64,000 bases of DNA, taken from the NCBI GenBank assembly GCA_009760855.2, contig WPIO01000136.1, positions 329,001 to 393,000 of the forward strand, written 5' to 3'. Each line of letters opens with the position of its first letter. The first letter of the stretch is position 1. The DNA comes from Cristatella mucedo (lineage: Eukaryota > Bryozoa > Phylactolaemata > Cristatellidae). The position numbers and the translations under genes were made by a program. This document shows, in pieces, positions 36,453 through 45,593 of this stretch. Under the pieces are notes generated by a model. It saw only the letters and a program-made list of their open reading frames with translations. It made no database searches and had not been told where the DNA came from.

Positions 36453-39400
36453 CAATTGCCCACTGCAAGCAGCCGTGACGGCCGTTAAGGCTCTTCTGCG
36501 GCTATGCACATTGGGCTGCTTGAGATCAACTAACTAATTTTTTTCTCCCTCGACTGCGTTGCAGGTGGATGTATTCTCCTACGGCATCGTTTTGTGCGAG
36601 ATGATTGCAAGAATCGACGCTGATCCCGACGAGCTGCCACGCACCGGGGTGGGTGTGCACTCGATCGCATGCACTGCCACCGCGGGCCAACGTCGGCGTC
36701 CCTCATCCTTGCCCAGCGAGTTCATGCTCTGGCTGTCTGACTGTGCATGGCTTGCCAATGTCGTACGGCTCCGTCCGTGTCTAATTGCTCAGAGCTGTAT
36801 ATGGTGCTCGCACTTCACGGCCACCCGGATCTTAGGTTCAAGTCCCATAAGCAACGTAATAATCGCTGCAAGCACAGGGTGGCCCCAGCGGCCAAGTAAT
36901 TTCTTCTGCAGTATAAGCGGTTCGTTGAATCCAGCCGGCTTCTGTGCTGCTTTACTCAGAGAAGCACGTCTCTCTTTTGGTCACAAGTCGCATGTGCACG
37001 GCTCAGTGAATCCTTAGCTGCGCTCGAGCGATGGCATTTCTAAACCATCAGCAGTCACGTGTCACCCTGGTCCCAGTCGAGATCTGCCGTAGCACGCGAC
37101 TATTATGCACCTGCTACCCATGCGTGACCACATGTATCCACTGTGCCATCTCAGTTGCAGGAGCGAGCGTTTTCTTTGAATAATAATCTTGATTTTGGCA
37201 GTGCATGCAGTGGCCTTACGGTTACCCGATGGCCGGTGTGGGCGTGCCACCATAAATTATAAATAATTATAAATAATAATCACCATAATTTGTAAAGCTC
37301 GTGGGTGCTTGGAGTTGGCTTTTCGAAGGTGGCTGCAACTAGTCCCACACTCTCGTGTGTCCTTACCGAGCTGCACAGACATCAGCAACAGAAGCAGCAG
37401 CAGCCGGCCGACCTAGTTTGCAGAAATCGTATGCTGTGTCGTCGGCCCGAGTGGGTGCATGAAATGCACGATTCCTAGTGGTCGGCAGCACGCTGACCTT
37501 TCCAATGATGCTGAGCATATGCTTGGCTTTGATGCTTACTTCCGGTGGGCACTGCAAGTGACTGGCTGTGACCACACACTATTTCTACTTCACATTACCG
37601 TTGTTTGAGCTCGCCCGATGCAATCCGCTTGTGTTCACCTTTTGTTACCTTTCAGCCTGTTTTTATCTATTGATTGATCTTGTCGGGCACTCCTGCATTT
37701 TCACCAGATTTTCTAAATGCTTCCAAGTGCCAGTCTTGAATTCTCCATGGGGCTCCGATGGATTCCGTAGCTCGGTCTAATTCTCTCTCGTAAGCTTTCA
37801 TCTGCTCTCCATTCGGGTGACCTCCTCTCGCTACCGGAGCATGATGCAGGGAATGCAGTTCGAGCCGACTAAGGGCCAAGTGTTTGCTTGCCGGATGCGT
37901 TCGTTCGTGGCCCGTGGCCTATCCTTGACCTCTGTCCTTGACCCTGAGCAGCAGCTATATGCAAGCCATTGGCAGTCTGGATCAATCAGTGCTGGTTAGT
38001 GGGAAAGTTCTGTTTTTGTTGTTGCAGAACTTCGGCCTTGATTACATTGCATTTTGCAATCTTGTCGACGGCTGCCCACTGCATTTTCTCTACTTGGCTT
38101 TTAGGTGTGCTCAGGTAAGAGCTCGGAAATCCAGTCAGCAGTCAGCAGCTCGTCTGAGCATGTGCCCGCCCCCTGGCGGCAGTGGAGGTAGCCCCTGCTG
38201 CCACCGCCACCAGGGGGTGGGGGCGCCGCCCTCTGCCGCGCTCTCGTGCCATGCCATACGCTTGTGGGGTAGAGCCGTAGAGCACATCTCTCGCCAGCGT
38301 CCTAGCTTTCTTTGAAAGTGTGAGGAAAGCCGAGAGCAGGAGGAGGTGACTCTGCCCTCTTGCCTGCTTTGCAGATGGATCCGACTTGTCGGCCGTCCTT
38401 CGTCGACGTGAAGGAGTTTCTGCAGGACATCATCCATCGTCTGTCTCTTGCCAAGGTCAAAGAACCTGTCGTGGCGGCTGCAAGGACAGAGCAGTCGTCT
38501 CTTGCCAACCACGGCTCGGGGGAGCAGCAGTCACGGCTTGCCGCCCGCCGGAGCGACCAGTCGCCGCCATCCAGCCAGAGTTCGTGCTTGCGAAGGCACG
38601 CTTATAGGCAGTCCAAGAAAGGTAGAGGGCATGCGAAACCGGCAGTGCCTGGCGCAAGCGATCGCGGCTTTGCTGAGCTGGCAGCATCCAGGTAGCCACC
38701 GAGTGCATCAAGTCATGCGTTTTGCATCGGCTTGCCGAATGCTCTTCTTGGACTCTGAAAGCAGCTCGCTGCTGCCTGCTGCGGACATTATCAGTCGAAG
38801 ACGTTTCTCGTCCGGCTCCAAGCACTGCTCTGTCCAAGTCGGCTGGTTTGAGCCTGAGTAAATTGTCTTAAAGTTGCTGATTCTGGTGCATCTGATCACT
38901 GCGTTCTCGATCTGTGCCCTTTGGCTAGTTCGAAGTGTATACATTCTTCGGACAAGCCTAGAAGGCTTGCGCCGTGACTTGCTGTCTTGAGTGCGTGCTC
39001 TGGCACGAGAGCCACGGCATGAGCTCATTACTAGTCTGCAGTCGATCTCGGTTGGATCGCTTCCATGACCCGGCGCCGGCTAGCCGTACGTTGGGAGCAA
39101 GTAAGAATGCGTGGGTTAAGCCGCCGTCTCTAGTTGTGAAGTGGCCTGAGTGTCCACTGACCTAGCTGTAAGCCTGCCCCGCCTCACTGATTGCCAAGCG
39201 TAGAGCTGTTAGTTAATGGAGCAAAATCTGTGTAGGAAGAACAATTAAGACGTATTTCAAAATTAAATTTAATATTTTTCTTGGGTAAAAACAGAAATGA
39301 ATCTAGTTTGATTGAATTTATTCGTCAGCTCTAGGTTGGGAATAAGCATTGAGATGCTATATGTAAATTAGAAAATTACTCCCTCCCCTTTTGACATGCC

Positions 39401-41866
39401 ACTCATCTCTGCTGTACCGTCATAATATTATCATAAATATCACAGGAAGGGCATAATTTGAGCTTGCCCTGGGTGATTGTGACAGATCTCTACTAATTAG
39501 AGCGAGAAAGTCCGTCCGTCCTTTCCTCTGTCATTCGGCAAGATGGCAACCAGTGCTTCCTGGCGTTAGTGTTTAATAGATGGGCAATTCTACCATGGCT
39601 CAGGGAAGAGCAGTCCACAGGCAGTGAGCTCTAGTTTAGTAACCAATCTGGCATGTGATAATTGGTCGATTGCCGATGCGGTCTCGACGTGACAGGATTC
39701 TTGATACCGGTGTCCCTCAATATCCACAGTTTCTGTGCTTGCATTACGCAAGTACCTCTTTAGTAAAGTGAGAGGGTACTGCTGGCTTCTTGGTAGTTCC
39801 AAGTGTCTACTTCCGGCTGCCGAACTGTTTGCCGCGGATTCTAGAGAAGAGTACCCACCCCCTTCCAGCGGTTTAGGAAAGCAGCTACTCCTTATTGATG
39901 GGTTGCTAGGCAGAGTAGGGATAGTCGAGTAGTTTCTGCAGGTCCGAAGTCGTGCTGGGCCGTCCTTCATGGATTTTGGCTGCATTTCTCTTCGTCAGAC
40001 CAAGCCCGAAACCTCGTCCGTCTGCTGAGCTATAGAGGAGGTAACTTGGCTGGATGCAGCAGCGATTGCACGAGCGCAAGTGCCGAGTTCAACGAAACGT
40101 CGTCTGCATCCTTTATTTCACGATCGCAGATTTCAATTGTTCCATTGTGGGAGCACACCAGTTAATCAGTGATTCGTGTGATTCGCCACGATGCGTTGCT
40201 CTCTTTTGTTTCTCCACATAACCAGTGTGCAAGCGTTGCGGTACTTCCGTGCGTTTTTTCCTTACCGACGTCCACTGGTGACATTCCAGTCGGCAGCATT
40301 TGCGATGTCCTTTGCTGCTGCTGCTGCTGCTGCTGCTCCATGCGCAGCTGACTTCCCAAGTGCACAACGGCTTGTGACTTCATCCTCACTTCGTCCTTGG
40401 CATGTTGTGCTCCCCTATAACAAACCGCGCCGCCCGACTTTCCAAAGCTTGCAGTTCTAGCCGCCCACAGAACGCACGTTTTGCGCATGAGCATGCAGTG
40501 ACTGAACGGCTGGCTGGCTGACTGCAGTGGCTGTGCCGCCCTAAGCGATGACCTTGATCCTGACCTCGACCTCGTTCCAGACGGATGGCTTCACAAGCGC
40601 TCCAAGTCGGTGGGGGAGCGCGAGTTCAGCAAGATGCTCGAGGACAGCCGCACCCTGTTCGGCGAGAGCGAAGGGCCCGAAGCGGAAGCAGCGTACAGCG
40701 CGCAGCTGGTCGGCCATCAGATGACCAAGGAGGACCCTTTCTACAAGCCTGCGCCGGTCAACACGAATCCGTTTGCCTCTTGCAGCCGCTTGAAAGGCGG
40801 CCAGAAGCTGCTCGCCTCGCCGACGGAAACGGACGGCACGCCGCCGCCGGCGGCTGTCCGCGTGCTGCCGCTGCCGACTGCGGCTGCGATCGGTTCGCGA
40901 GGCGGCCGCGGCGGCGCCGCCTCTCTGCAGCGTCGTCTCTTCGCTCGTCTGCGCCGCGCCATCTCGCTGCCCGAACTGGCGTCGCCGCGGCCGTTTGACG
41001 TCGAACGCGAGGCGCCCCCACCTGCTGCCGGCGTCCGACCTGTGGCGCACCCGTCGAAGGAGTGTCGGATCTACTGCCGCGACGATGACGGGGCGGCAGC
41101 CGCCACAGAGGAAGAGACGGGTGCCGGAGGAGGAGGCTGTGGCGCCGCTGCCGACGCGCATTCGAACCACAAGCAGCTGAGTCTCGAGTGTGCCATGCTG
41201 TTCTGTGGGCTCGAGCTGATCCAGCTCAACCGATCCAGATCGATCGACTTGGCCAGAGGCGATTCTGCAACTTCCGCCGGCAGCGGCGGTGACCCGTCGG
41301 AGGATCTGGAGGGCGAGTTCCACAACGGCCTGCGCAACGTGCTACAGTCGTGCAGCTCGTCGGAATCGCTCGCCACGACGGACAGCGACCACCTTCATCC
41401 GGTCGCCGCCGCCGGCCACTCCGGAGCCGCTGCCGCTGGCGCCGTCTCGCCCCTGCCTTACGACGACGAACCCATCGAGGCAGGCGTCGGTCCCGGCCGC
41501 CGCTGCTTCGGACGCAGCTGCGGCGGCGGCTGCAGCTACTGTGCCGCCAGCCCCTCACTTTGTGGAGGCGGCGGCGGCAAGCCGAGTGGCTGCAGCCCTT
41601 GGGCTGCACGTGCCCCCGCTGCAGGGCGGCAGCACGTGCAGCAGCCGCAGCAGCAGCAGCACCTTATGCTGCCGCCAGCCTCGCGCTACATGAATGCCAC
41701 TTTGGTTGACACGAGGCGCCAGCTGAGGCCGGTCGGTGCGCCGACGGTGTGCGAAAAGCTGGAGAAGCTGCAAGCCACACTGGAGCAGCTCAGGCGGAGC
41801 GGCGGCACCGACAAGAAACCGCCGAAGCAGCAGCAGCAGCAGGTCGCCGTGGTGCCGCCCAGCTAG
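26185..41866 (+). CDS. TESK: TESK-family dual-specificity protein kinase, ten coding exons
   Basis: Proposed exons: 26185-26604, 31146-31261, 33734-33782, 34886-35035, 35671-35759, 35881-35965, 36565-36648, 38028-38114, 38375-38621, 40581-41866. Phases join into one 870-codon frame. The kinase domain is about residues 125-390: Gly-loop [11 protein letters not shown], catalytic Lys153 in VMVLKMN, HRDLTSRN (Asp241), DFGLA (Asp264), WMAPE. The HRDLTS(K/R)N loop and NGG.L.QLL are typical of TESK kinases (Drosophila center divider), relatives of LIM kinases that phosphorylate cofilin and control actin in the cytoplasm. The long C-terminal tail keeps a short VNPF...L.GG..KLL-like motif of TESK proteins and polyglutamine/alanine runs. 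There is no transmembrane segment. TESK1 and TESK2 orthology is not resolved. The last splice junction is the least certain. Confidence 0.93.
26764..26857 (+). repeat. Perfect 47-bp tandem duplication in intron 1
   Basis: A 47-base unit beginning CGATGCTGCCATATGTGCTG is repeated back to back (26,764-26,810 and 26,811-26,857) without a mismatch that I can see, with CGA beginning a third copy. The lack of divergence suggests a recent event or an assembly duplicate. Confidence 0.95.
27314..27382. repeat. (CT)n microsatellite in intron 1
   Basis: CT dinucleotides flanked by CCCT repeats. Non-coding; it lies within the 4.5-kb first intron. Confidence 0.97.
28125..28227. repeat. Compound (GA)n(GT)n microsatellite in intron 1
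   Basis: About 13 GA units change abruptly to about 38 GT units at 28,151. The switch from a polypurine to an alternating tract is characteristic of compound microsatellites. Confidence 0.98.
28975..29092. repeat. (AC)n microsatellite with GCAC interruptions, intron 1
   Basis: Pure CA dinucleotides in the first half decay into CACGCA and CATGCA variants toward the right end, giving a gradient from pure to interrupted. Confidence 0.97.
30097..30655. repeat. Long CT/CTGT polypyrimidine tract in intron 1
   Basis: About 560 bp of TCTC, TCTG, TTTC and CTGTCTGT words with almost no A on this strand. All frames are open because stops cannot form easily; the SLSLSLS-type frames are not genes. It begins about 1 kb upstream of the exon 2 acceptor. 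Confidence 0.97.
31146..31261 (+). CDS. TESK: TESK exon 2 (residues 141-179)
   Basis: Acceptor TTTTTGCTGCAG|GTT, donor GG|GTAAGG at 31,262. It encodes [20 protein letters not shown] and the helix-C region [17 protein letters not shown]. Lys153 of VLKMN is the expected ATP-anchoring lysine and the Glu of HEVQLM the expected ion-pair partner. Ends in phase 2. Confidence 0.93.
32540..32672 (+). mobile_element. LINE-A 3' end fragment in intron 2
   Basis: Only the terminal part is present: TGTAAAGAGCCTAGAAAGAG, then ATTTGAGTTCTCTGAGGGCG, then CTTTATCAAGTGCATAATAG and an ATT-type tail. It is the clean consensus-like form of the 3' tail against which other copies can be compared. Confidence 0.85.
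33734..33782 (+). CDS. TESK: TESK exon 3, micro-exon (residues 179-195)
   Basis: A 49-base exon between TTTCCAG and GTGCGT. It supplies the third base of a split Gly codon, then [16 protein letters not shown], the hinge-region strand that in TESK1 is [16 protein letters not shown]. It was too short to show as a long open frame; it is confirmed by exact phase joining on both sides. Confidence 0.92.
34886..35035 (+). CDS. TESK: TESK exon 4 (residues 196-245)
   Basis: Acceptor ATTGTCGCAG, donor AGA|GTATGC. It encodes [11 protein letters not shown], the alpha-E helix [15 protein letters not shown] and the catalytic loop HRDLTSR. Intron 4 splits the loop exactly between Arg245 and Asn246. Phase 0 at both ends. 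Confidence 0.94.
35225..35345 (-). mobile_element. SINE-2 copy in intron 4
   Basis: Read on the minus strand: a tRNA-like head with GGCTCGAGCCC-type B-box sequence (GGGCTCGAGCCTGCATCCC on the plus strand), then a tail containing AACTCTCTCTGAGGGCGTC-like sequence that resembles the LINE-A 3' end. A second copy lies inside a LINE-A at 46.4-46.56 kb. Confidence 0.65.
35446..35545. repeat. AT-only low-complexity block in intron 4
   Basis: TAATATAA, AAATATAAATA and AATAAAATA permutations for about 100 bp, adjoining the SINE-2 copy region. Confidence 0.85.
35671..35759 (+). CDS. TESK: TESK exon 5 (residues 246-274)
   Basis: Acceptor TGGTTGCAG, donor AG|GTATGA at 35,760. It encodes [20 protein letters not shown] and GLATKIPDP, with the Mg-binding DFG (Asp264). 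Ends in phase 2 and joins exon 6 through a split Ser codon. Confidence 0.93.
35881..35965 (+). CDS. TESK: TESK exon 6 (residues 275-303)
   Basis: Acceptor CTCTTGCAG, donor AAAAG|GTCGGT. It encodes the activation segment [18 protein letters not shown] and [10 protein letters not shown]. The Ser in VGSAYW (residue 286) aligns with the activation-segment serine reported to be autophosphorylated in TESK1. Intron 5, only 121 bp, is the shortest in the gene. Confidence 0.93.
36301..36453. repeat. (GATA)n followed by (TCTA/CT)n in intron 6
   Basis: GATAGATAGAGATAGATAGA-type repeats on the left are followed by ATCTCTATCTCTATCTCT and a CT run on the right. The two halves are reverse-complementary over about 20-40 bases, so the tract could fold into a hairpin. 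Confidence 0.93.
36455..36525 (+). mobile_element. SINE-1 3' fragment in intron 6
   Basis: CAATTGCCCACTGCAAGCAG, then CCGTGACGGCCGTTAAGGCT and CTTCTGCGGCTATGCA match the body of SINE-1 (compare 60,435-60,500). The tRNA-like head is missing. It directly abuts the CT tract. Confidence 0.7.
36565..36648 (+). CDS. TESK: TESK exon 7 (residues 304-331)
   Basis: Acceptor TGCGTTGCAG, donor GGG|GTGGGT. It encodes [20 protein letters not shown] and PDELPRTG, matching the VFAFGIVLCE.IAR..ADP..LPRT block of TESK kinases (kinase subdomain IX). Phase 0 at both ends. Confidence 0.93.
38028..38114 (+). CDS. TESK: TESK exon 8 (residues 332-360)
   Basis: Acceptor TGTTGCAG, donor TCAG|GTAAGA. It encodes [20 protein letters not shown] and LYLAFRCAQ, equivalent to the DFGLDV.AF..LV.DCP..FL.LA..C block of TESK1. 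Phase 0 at both ends. Confidence 0.92.
38375..38621 (+). CDS. TESK: TESK exon 9 (residues 361-443)
   Basis: Acceptor GCTTTGCAG. It encodes [20 protein letters not shown], the conserved kinase subdomain XI Arg followed by the end of the domain, then a Ser/Gln-rich linker. The donor AAAG|GTAGAG at 38,622 leaves phase 1, which fits exon 10. Ignoring this donor, the frame would stop at 38,695. An earlier GTCAAA at 38,455 is a weaker donor choice. Confidence 0.88.
40313..40338. repeat. CTG run in intron 9
   Basis: About 8 CTG units, just upstream of exon 10, one of the longest pure CTG runs in the window. Confidence 0.95.
40581..41866 (+). CDS. TESK: TESK exon 10, C-terminal tail (residues 443-870)
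   Basis: Acceptor CTCGTTCCAG at 40,571-40,580 gives the phase that fits exon 9. The long frame reads [16 protein letters not shown], then [20 protein letters not shown], which resembles the VNPFSLREDLRGGKIKLLD motif of TESK1. RRAISLPEL parallels its SLPSSPEL motif. The rest is Gly/Ala/Ser/Gln-rich with polyglutamine runs at about 41,640-41,665 and 41,827-41,841. Stop TAG at 41,864. Another AG at 40,527 would need a different upstream phase. Confidence 0.8.
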
Positions 41867-43640
41867 CTGGCCTGTTCACTCCACCGCGCGAGCAGTCCCA
41901 TCATGCTTCTTCCCCTTCCGGTGCTACCCTCCCTCCTCCCTCCCCGTCCTCCTTGCCTGAAGACAAGAGCCCTTTGCCCTTTGCAGACCCGTGGCCTGAA
42001 ACTGCCGTGCCGCTTTGTGGCTGCCTCCTCCGTGCTGCCCGGTTCATTCTTGAACGAATCTCGCCGCCGTGCTAGGCCTGCAATTCGTATCGAGCAGTCT
42101 TTGCTTCCGGCTGGCTTGTACCGCCTGCGATGATAACTTTTAAAGCATGCACGAAATTCTTCGATCTGTTTGACAATCCACTGTCGCTCGACTCGTGGGC
42201 CGCCGGAAAAGAGGCTCGAAAGAGAGAATGAGAACGAGGCTGCAACCAGCGAGCGAATCTTCCTGGATTCCTGGTTCATTTTCCAGGTGCTGCGAATACA
42301 GTAGCTGCGATTGATCGAATACCTCAGTTGAGAGCGCAGCAGTCGACAGCTGGTTGCCGATCGCTTATGCGACCAGTCTCAGTTATGACTGCTCATCATG
42401 ACAGTATCTGTTGCAGCTCGAAAGTTATTTTTATATCAGTAAACAACTGTACATTTAAAAGTGTTTGGTGCTTGGTGTTTGCTTCTTTGATCAGCCTTAC
42501 TTGCCAGTTGCATTCACGGTGAGCTATTTTGGGAAAACAGAAGGCAATTGACTCGGTTGGATATTTAGATTAATTTCACCCGGCCTTACCCTGACCCCAG
42601 CCTAGCATAGCCACTCCATCATTTAAAGAGTGTGTGGTGCATGCAGCATCAGCTGATTCGTCATCTCCTTTCATCTGTCACCTGCTTCATGAAGTTTAGC
42701 TATGCTAGGCGTAGCTATCTGTTGGAATCATTGAGCGATCACCGATAAACGGACATGCTTGTAAAGATGAGTTCGAATTCAGCAGTCTTCCTATCAATGT
42801 GCTTAAGAGGTGCCTCAATATCGTCAACCACTTCAGATTGGGAAACGTCATCCAAACGGCTTTCTGTTCAGCCCATTTTCACTTTCCCGGCCTGCAAATT
42901 TGGGCCTCGCCAGGACTTTGAAGACCTAGTTAGCCAGATATTTGGTAGCAAGATTGATTACTAAACGATCGGTGCCACGAGTTCTTCCCACCTTATTGCA
43001 CTAACTCTTGAATCTCAATAGCCGCACTTTATTCGTCAGCTTTGCTGGCTGGGAAATTCGCTGGATTATCTTCAGCTCACTTGTAATCTTAGCTGTAGCC
43101 TGCTAAGCAGCTCGTGTCTGAAGAATGTCTTTTATCACACGAGAGAGACAGACAGAGAGAGGAAAAGACACGGAGACAGACAGATAGAGACCGAGAGTCT
43201 GCTTTGCGAGTTCCCGAACAGTAAAGCATCTAGCTAGACTTCGCTGAAACCAATTCTACAGGTCTGACAGGCACTGTCTTATATTTTCACTTAATAAACT
43301 GAATGCATCACCTAGCGGGTTGGGATGGTAGTGTGTGGAAGGCTGCATTGGCTGCTGTTCGAGTACTCTGAGCAGGAAGTATTGGGAGTCCGGCAGAGCA
43401 GAGCTGCCCGTTGCTTGCTAAGTTCTTACCTTGGCTATGTTAGCGGTAGGCAAGAATCTTACAGTCACTTGCAGCTATGCTTTTGGGAAACCACAGGTTG
43501 ACCCTAACCGTTCGACTGGATAATCTCGCTATATGAACTCTCAAGGTTCATGGCTCGCCTGGTGACCTTATGCTGAGTGTCACCACTGTGATATGCCCCA
43601 AAACTCATACTACACTATTTATTACATTGAACAGTGGTCC
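41867..43640 (+). other. 3' flank of the kinase gene
   Basis: Probable 3' UTR followed by intergenic DNA. No AATAAA occurs soon after the stop; the first candidates are TTAATAAACT near 43,290 and TTAAATAAAAG near 43,675, so the cleavage site is uncertain. A purine-rich GACAGACAGAGA tract lies at 43,140-43,200. No second gene was recognised. Confidence 0.4.
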
Positions 43641-43702
43641 AAGTGTCAATGTTACCTGTGAATTAATTTTTATATTAAATAAAAGTTTTTCTATTATACA
43701 AG

Positions 43703-44265
43703 ATGAAATCAAAAAAGGTCATACTTTCACGGGCTGACGGTGGGGCATTCAATGATCATGCTAGAAGAGTTGTAGATGCTCGTATATCTAAATTTAGTAT
43801 TATACCAGTTCTTAGATAAAATAATGGTAACACTTTTAGAGGTATGTATTTTCCTCTTTTTAAAGCTGATATAGATGTTTTCATTATTATGATTAAATTA
43901 TGGCAAACCTGTAGATGCTAAGCCTTTAATTAATACTTTAATTAATATCGGTAAATGTTATTACCATACATATAAGTCAGAAGTTAAAAGATTGTTAAAG
44001 ATAAAGTTAAATGAATGGATCTTACGAAGGATGACTACAAGTGGAAAGGAGCTTGATTATGAGTTTGAAGGATTTGAGTTTGCTTATAGTGATCTTAATA
44101 ATTTTAGACAAAGTTGCAGTTCTGGTTTTATTGATCTTAGTCCTAGATTGATGCCTTCTTTCAAAAATGCAAAAGTAAGTATGCTTGCTACGGTAAGATT
44201 AGAAGGTAATAGAGGTACTGCAGTATTATTTTGCGATAAACATTTATAAATTAACAGATAATCCA
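43703..44265 (+). pseudogene. Broken open frame at the left end of the virus-like element
   Basis: A frame begins MKSKKVILSRADGG at 43,703, hits a stop near 43,817, continues with NNGNTFRGMYFPLF, and after a shift is open again at 43,992-44,249 (RMTTSGKELDYEFEGFEF and so on). It directly precedes recognisable DNA polymerase sequence, so it may be the polymerase N-terminus or a separate upstream gene. No domain was recognised. Confidence 0.5.
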
Positions 44266-45113
44266 ATTTTCAAGCTGTAATTGATAGACATTTGCTTACG
44301 GTTATAGGGAAATACGAAAGCTGACCTGAAAGAGGTTCAAATTTGGTGATTAATGAGGTATTTGCATTATATGCCAAGTTTACTAGATATACTCCTCAAG
44401 CAGGAGCAACTTAATGTGAATTACCTGATAAACTAAAGAGTAAGAGTTGTGTTATAAACATGAAAAATCCATAAGAAAATTATTGCGCACTATGTTGTGT
44501 ACTTAAAACATTAAATTTATGAAGTAATTCCATTGAGAAAATTCACGATCTTAATTTTATTGGAGTCTAAATATTCATCACTTATTCCAGAATTGAAAAA
44601 GAGTAGTGAAGCACAGTCATCTTAATCATTTGCTAAGATTCCATAGTTAGCAGAGATATTAAGTGTTAGCGTAAAGGCTTATGAATTTGATACTAATCTT
44701 TCTCCATTAATAGTCAGTCAAGAACTTGTGAATCACATCGATCTTTTGCTCTATGAGAACAAATGAATTTCACATTATGTTCTAGTTACTGCCTTCAGCA
44801 CGTTATGTAGAATGATGGAGGAGAAGGGTACACAAATATAAAATATATTGCAAAAGATGTCTTGTCAAGATTTTATAATAAAGAAAACTGAAAAGAGCAC
44901 CTGAAAGTTTGTTCAGAAGGACATTGTGGGAATGCTGAAGTTAAAATGCCAGCTCCACATGATAGAAAGGAGAGAATCAGTAAACTAGTAGGATTTAGGA
45001 CAAATGATCATATGCTTATGTCTCCCTTTCATGCATATGCAGATTTTGAGAGCTTCCACTCTGGAGTAAGTGATGGTGTTGGAGATATTAGTTTTCTGAA
45101 GGGTTCATTTTAA

Positions 45114-45450
45114 AAGCACCTGTGGTGTGCGCCTGCGGGCTTCTGCTGTAATCATCGAGGCGCCTGACACAAATGCACAGGCCTCACCTGTGGCCAACAG
45201 CCAAGCCACTGATGCAGCGCAGCGAAGCGTCAGGCCACTAATGCATGTTATATTTCGTGTCGCTGTTGCGATTAATCGGGCTCTTACATGTGTGCCCGTT
45301 GAGAGGAATAAAGAATCTCGTTTATCACGCACGTGCGCCCACACTGTCTCCGTGAAACTCCCACTAGAACAGCCGCCGCTGGAGACACCATCACACAACA
45401 CACCAACCCCATTCTTGGGCGTATGTAATTGCATGTCATGAGTCTACAGT
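45114..45450. mobile_element. GC-rich insertion in the polymerase pseudogene, possible solo LTR
   Basis: Composition jumps from AT-rich to GC-rich at 45,114 and falls back by 45,450. The block starts near TGTGGTGTGCGCC and contains GGAATAAAGAATCTCG, an AATAAA signal placed as in an LTR. No clean target duplication or matching second LTR was found. It has an open frame on each strand with no recognisable domain. Confidence 0.4.
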
Positions 45451-45593
45451 AGTTTCTCGAAGATTCACTGGGAGTAGCTATGTAACAAATATGATAACAT
45501 AACTTAAAGAATAATTTTCAAAGGTAAGGAAAGATACAAAATTAACGCTAGCAAAGAATTAAGAGTTTGGTAAGACCAAGACCTGTCTCAGCA

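Noticed and set aside
38622-38695. Read-through C-terminus of the kinase ending at 38,695
   Set aside because: The donor at 38,622 gives the exact phase required by exon 10, which carries TESK-like tail motifs; retention would lose them. It could exist as a minor isoform.
40541-41323. 260-codon minus-strand frame opposite kinase exon 10
   Set aside because: It is a shadow of the GC-rich coding exon; the plus strand has the phase-consistent kinase tail.
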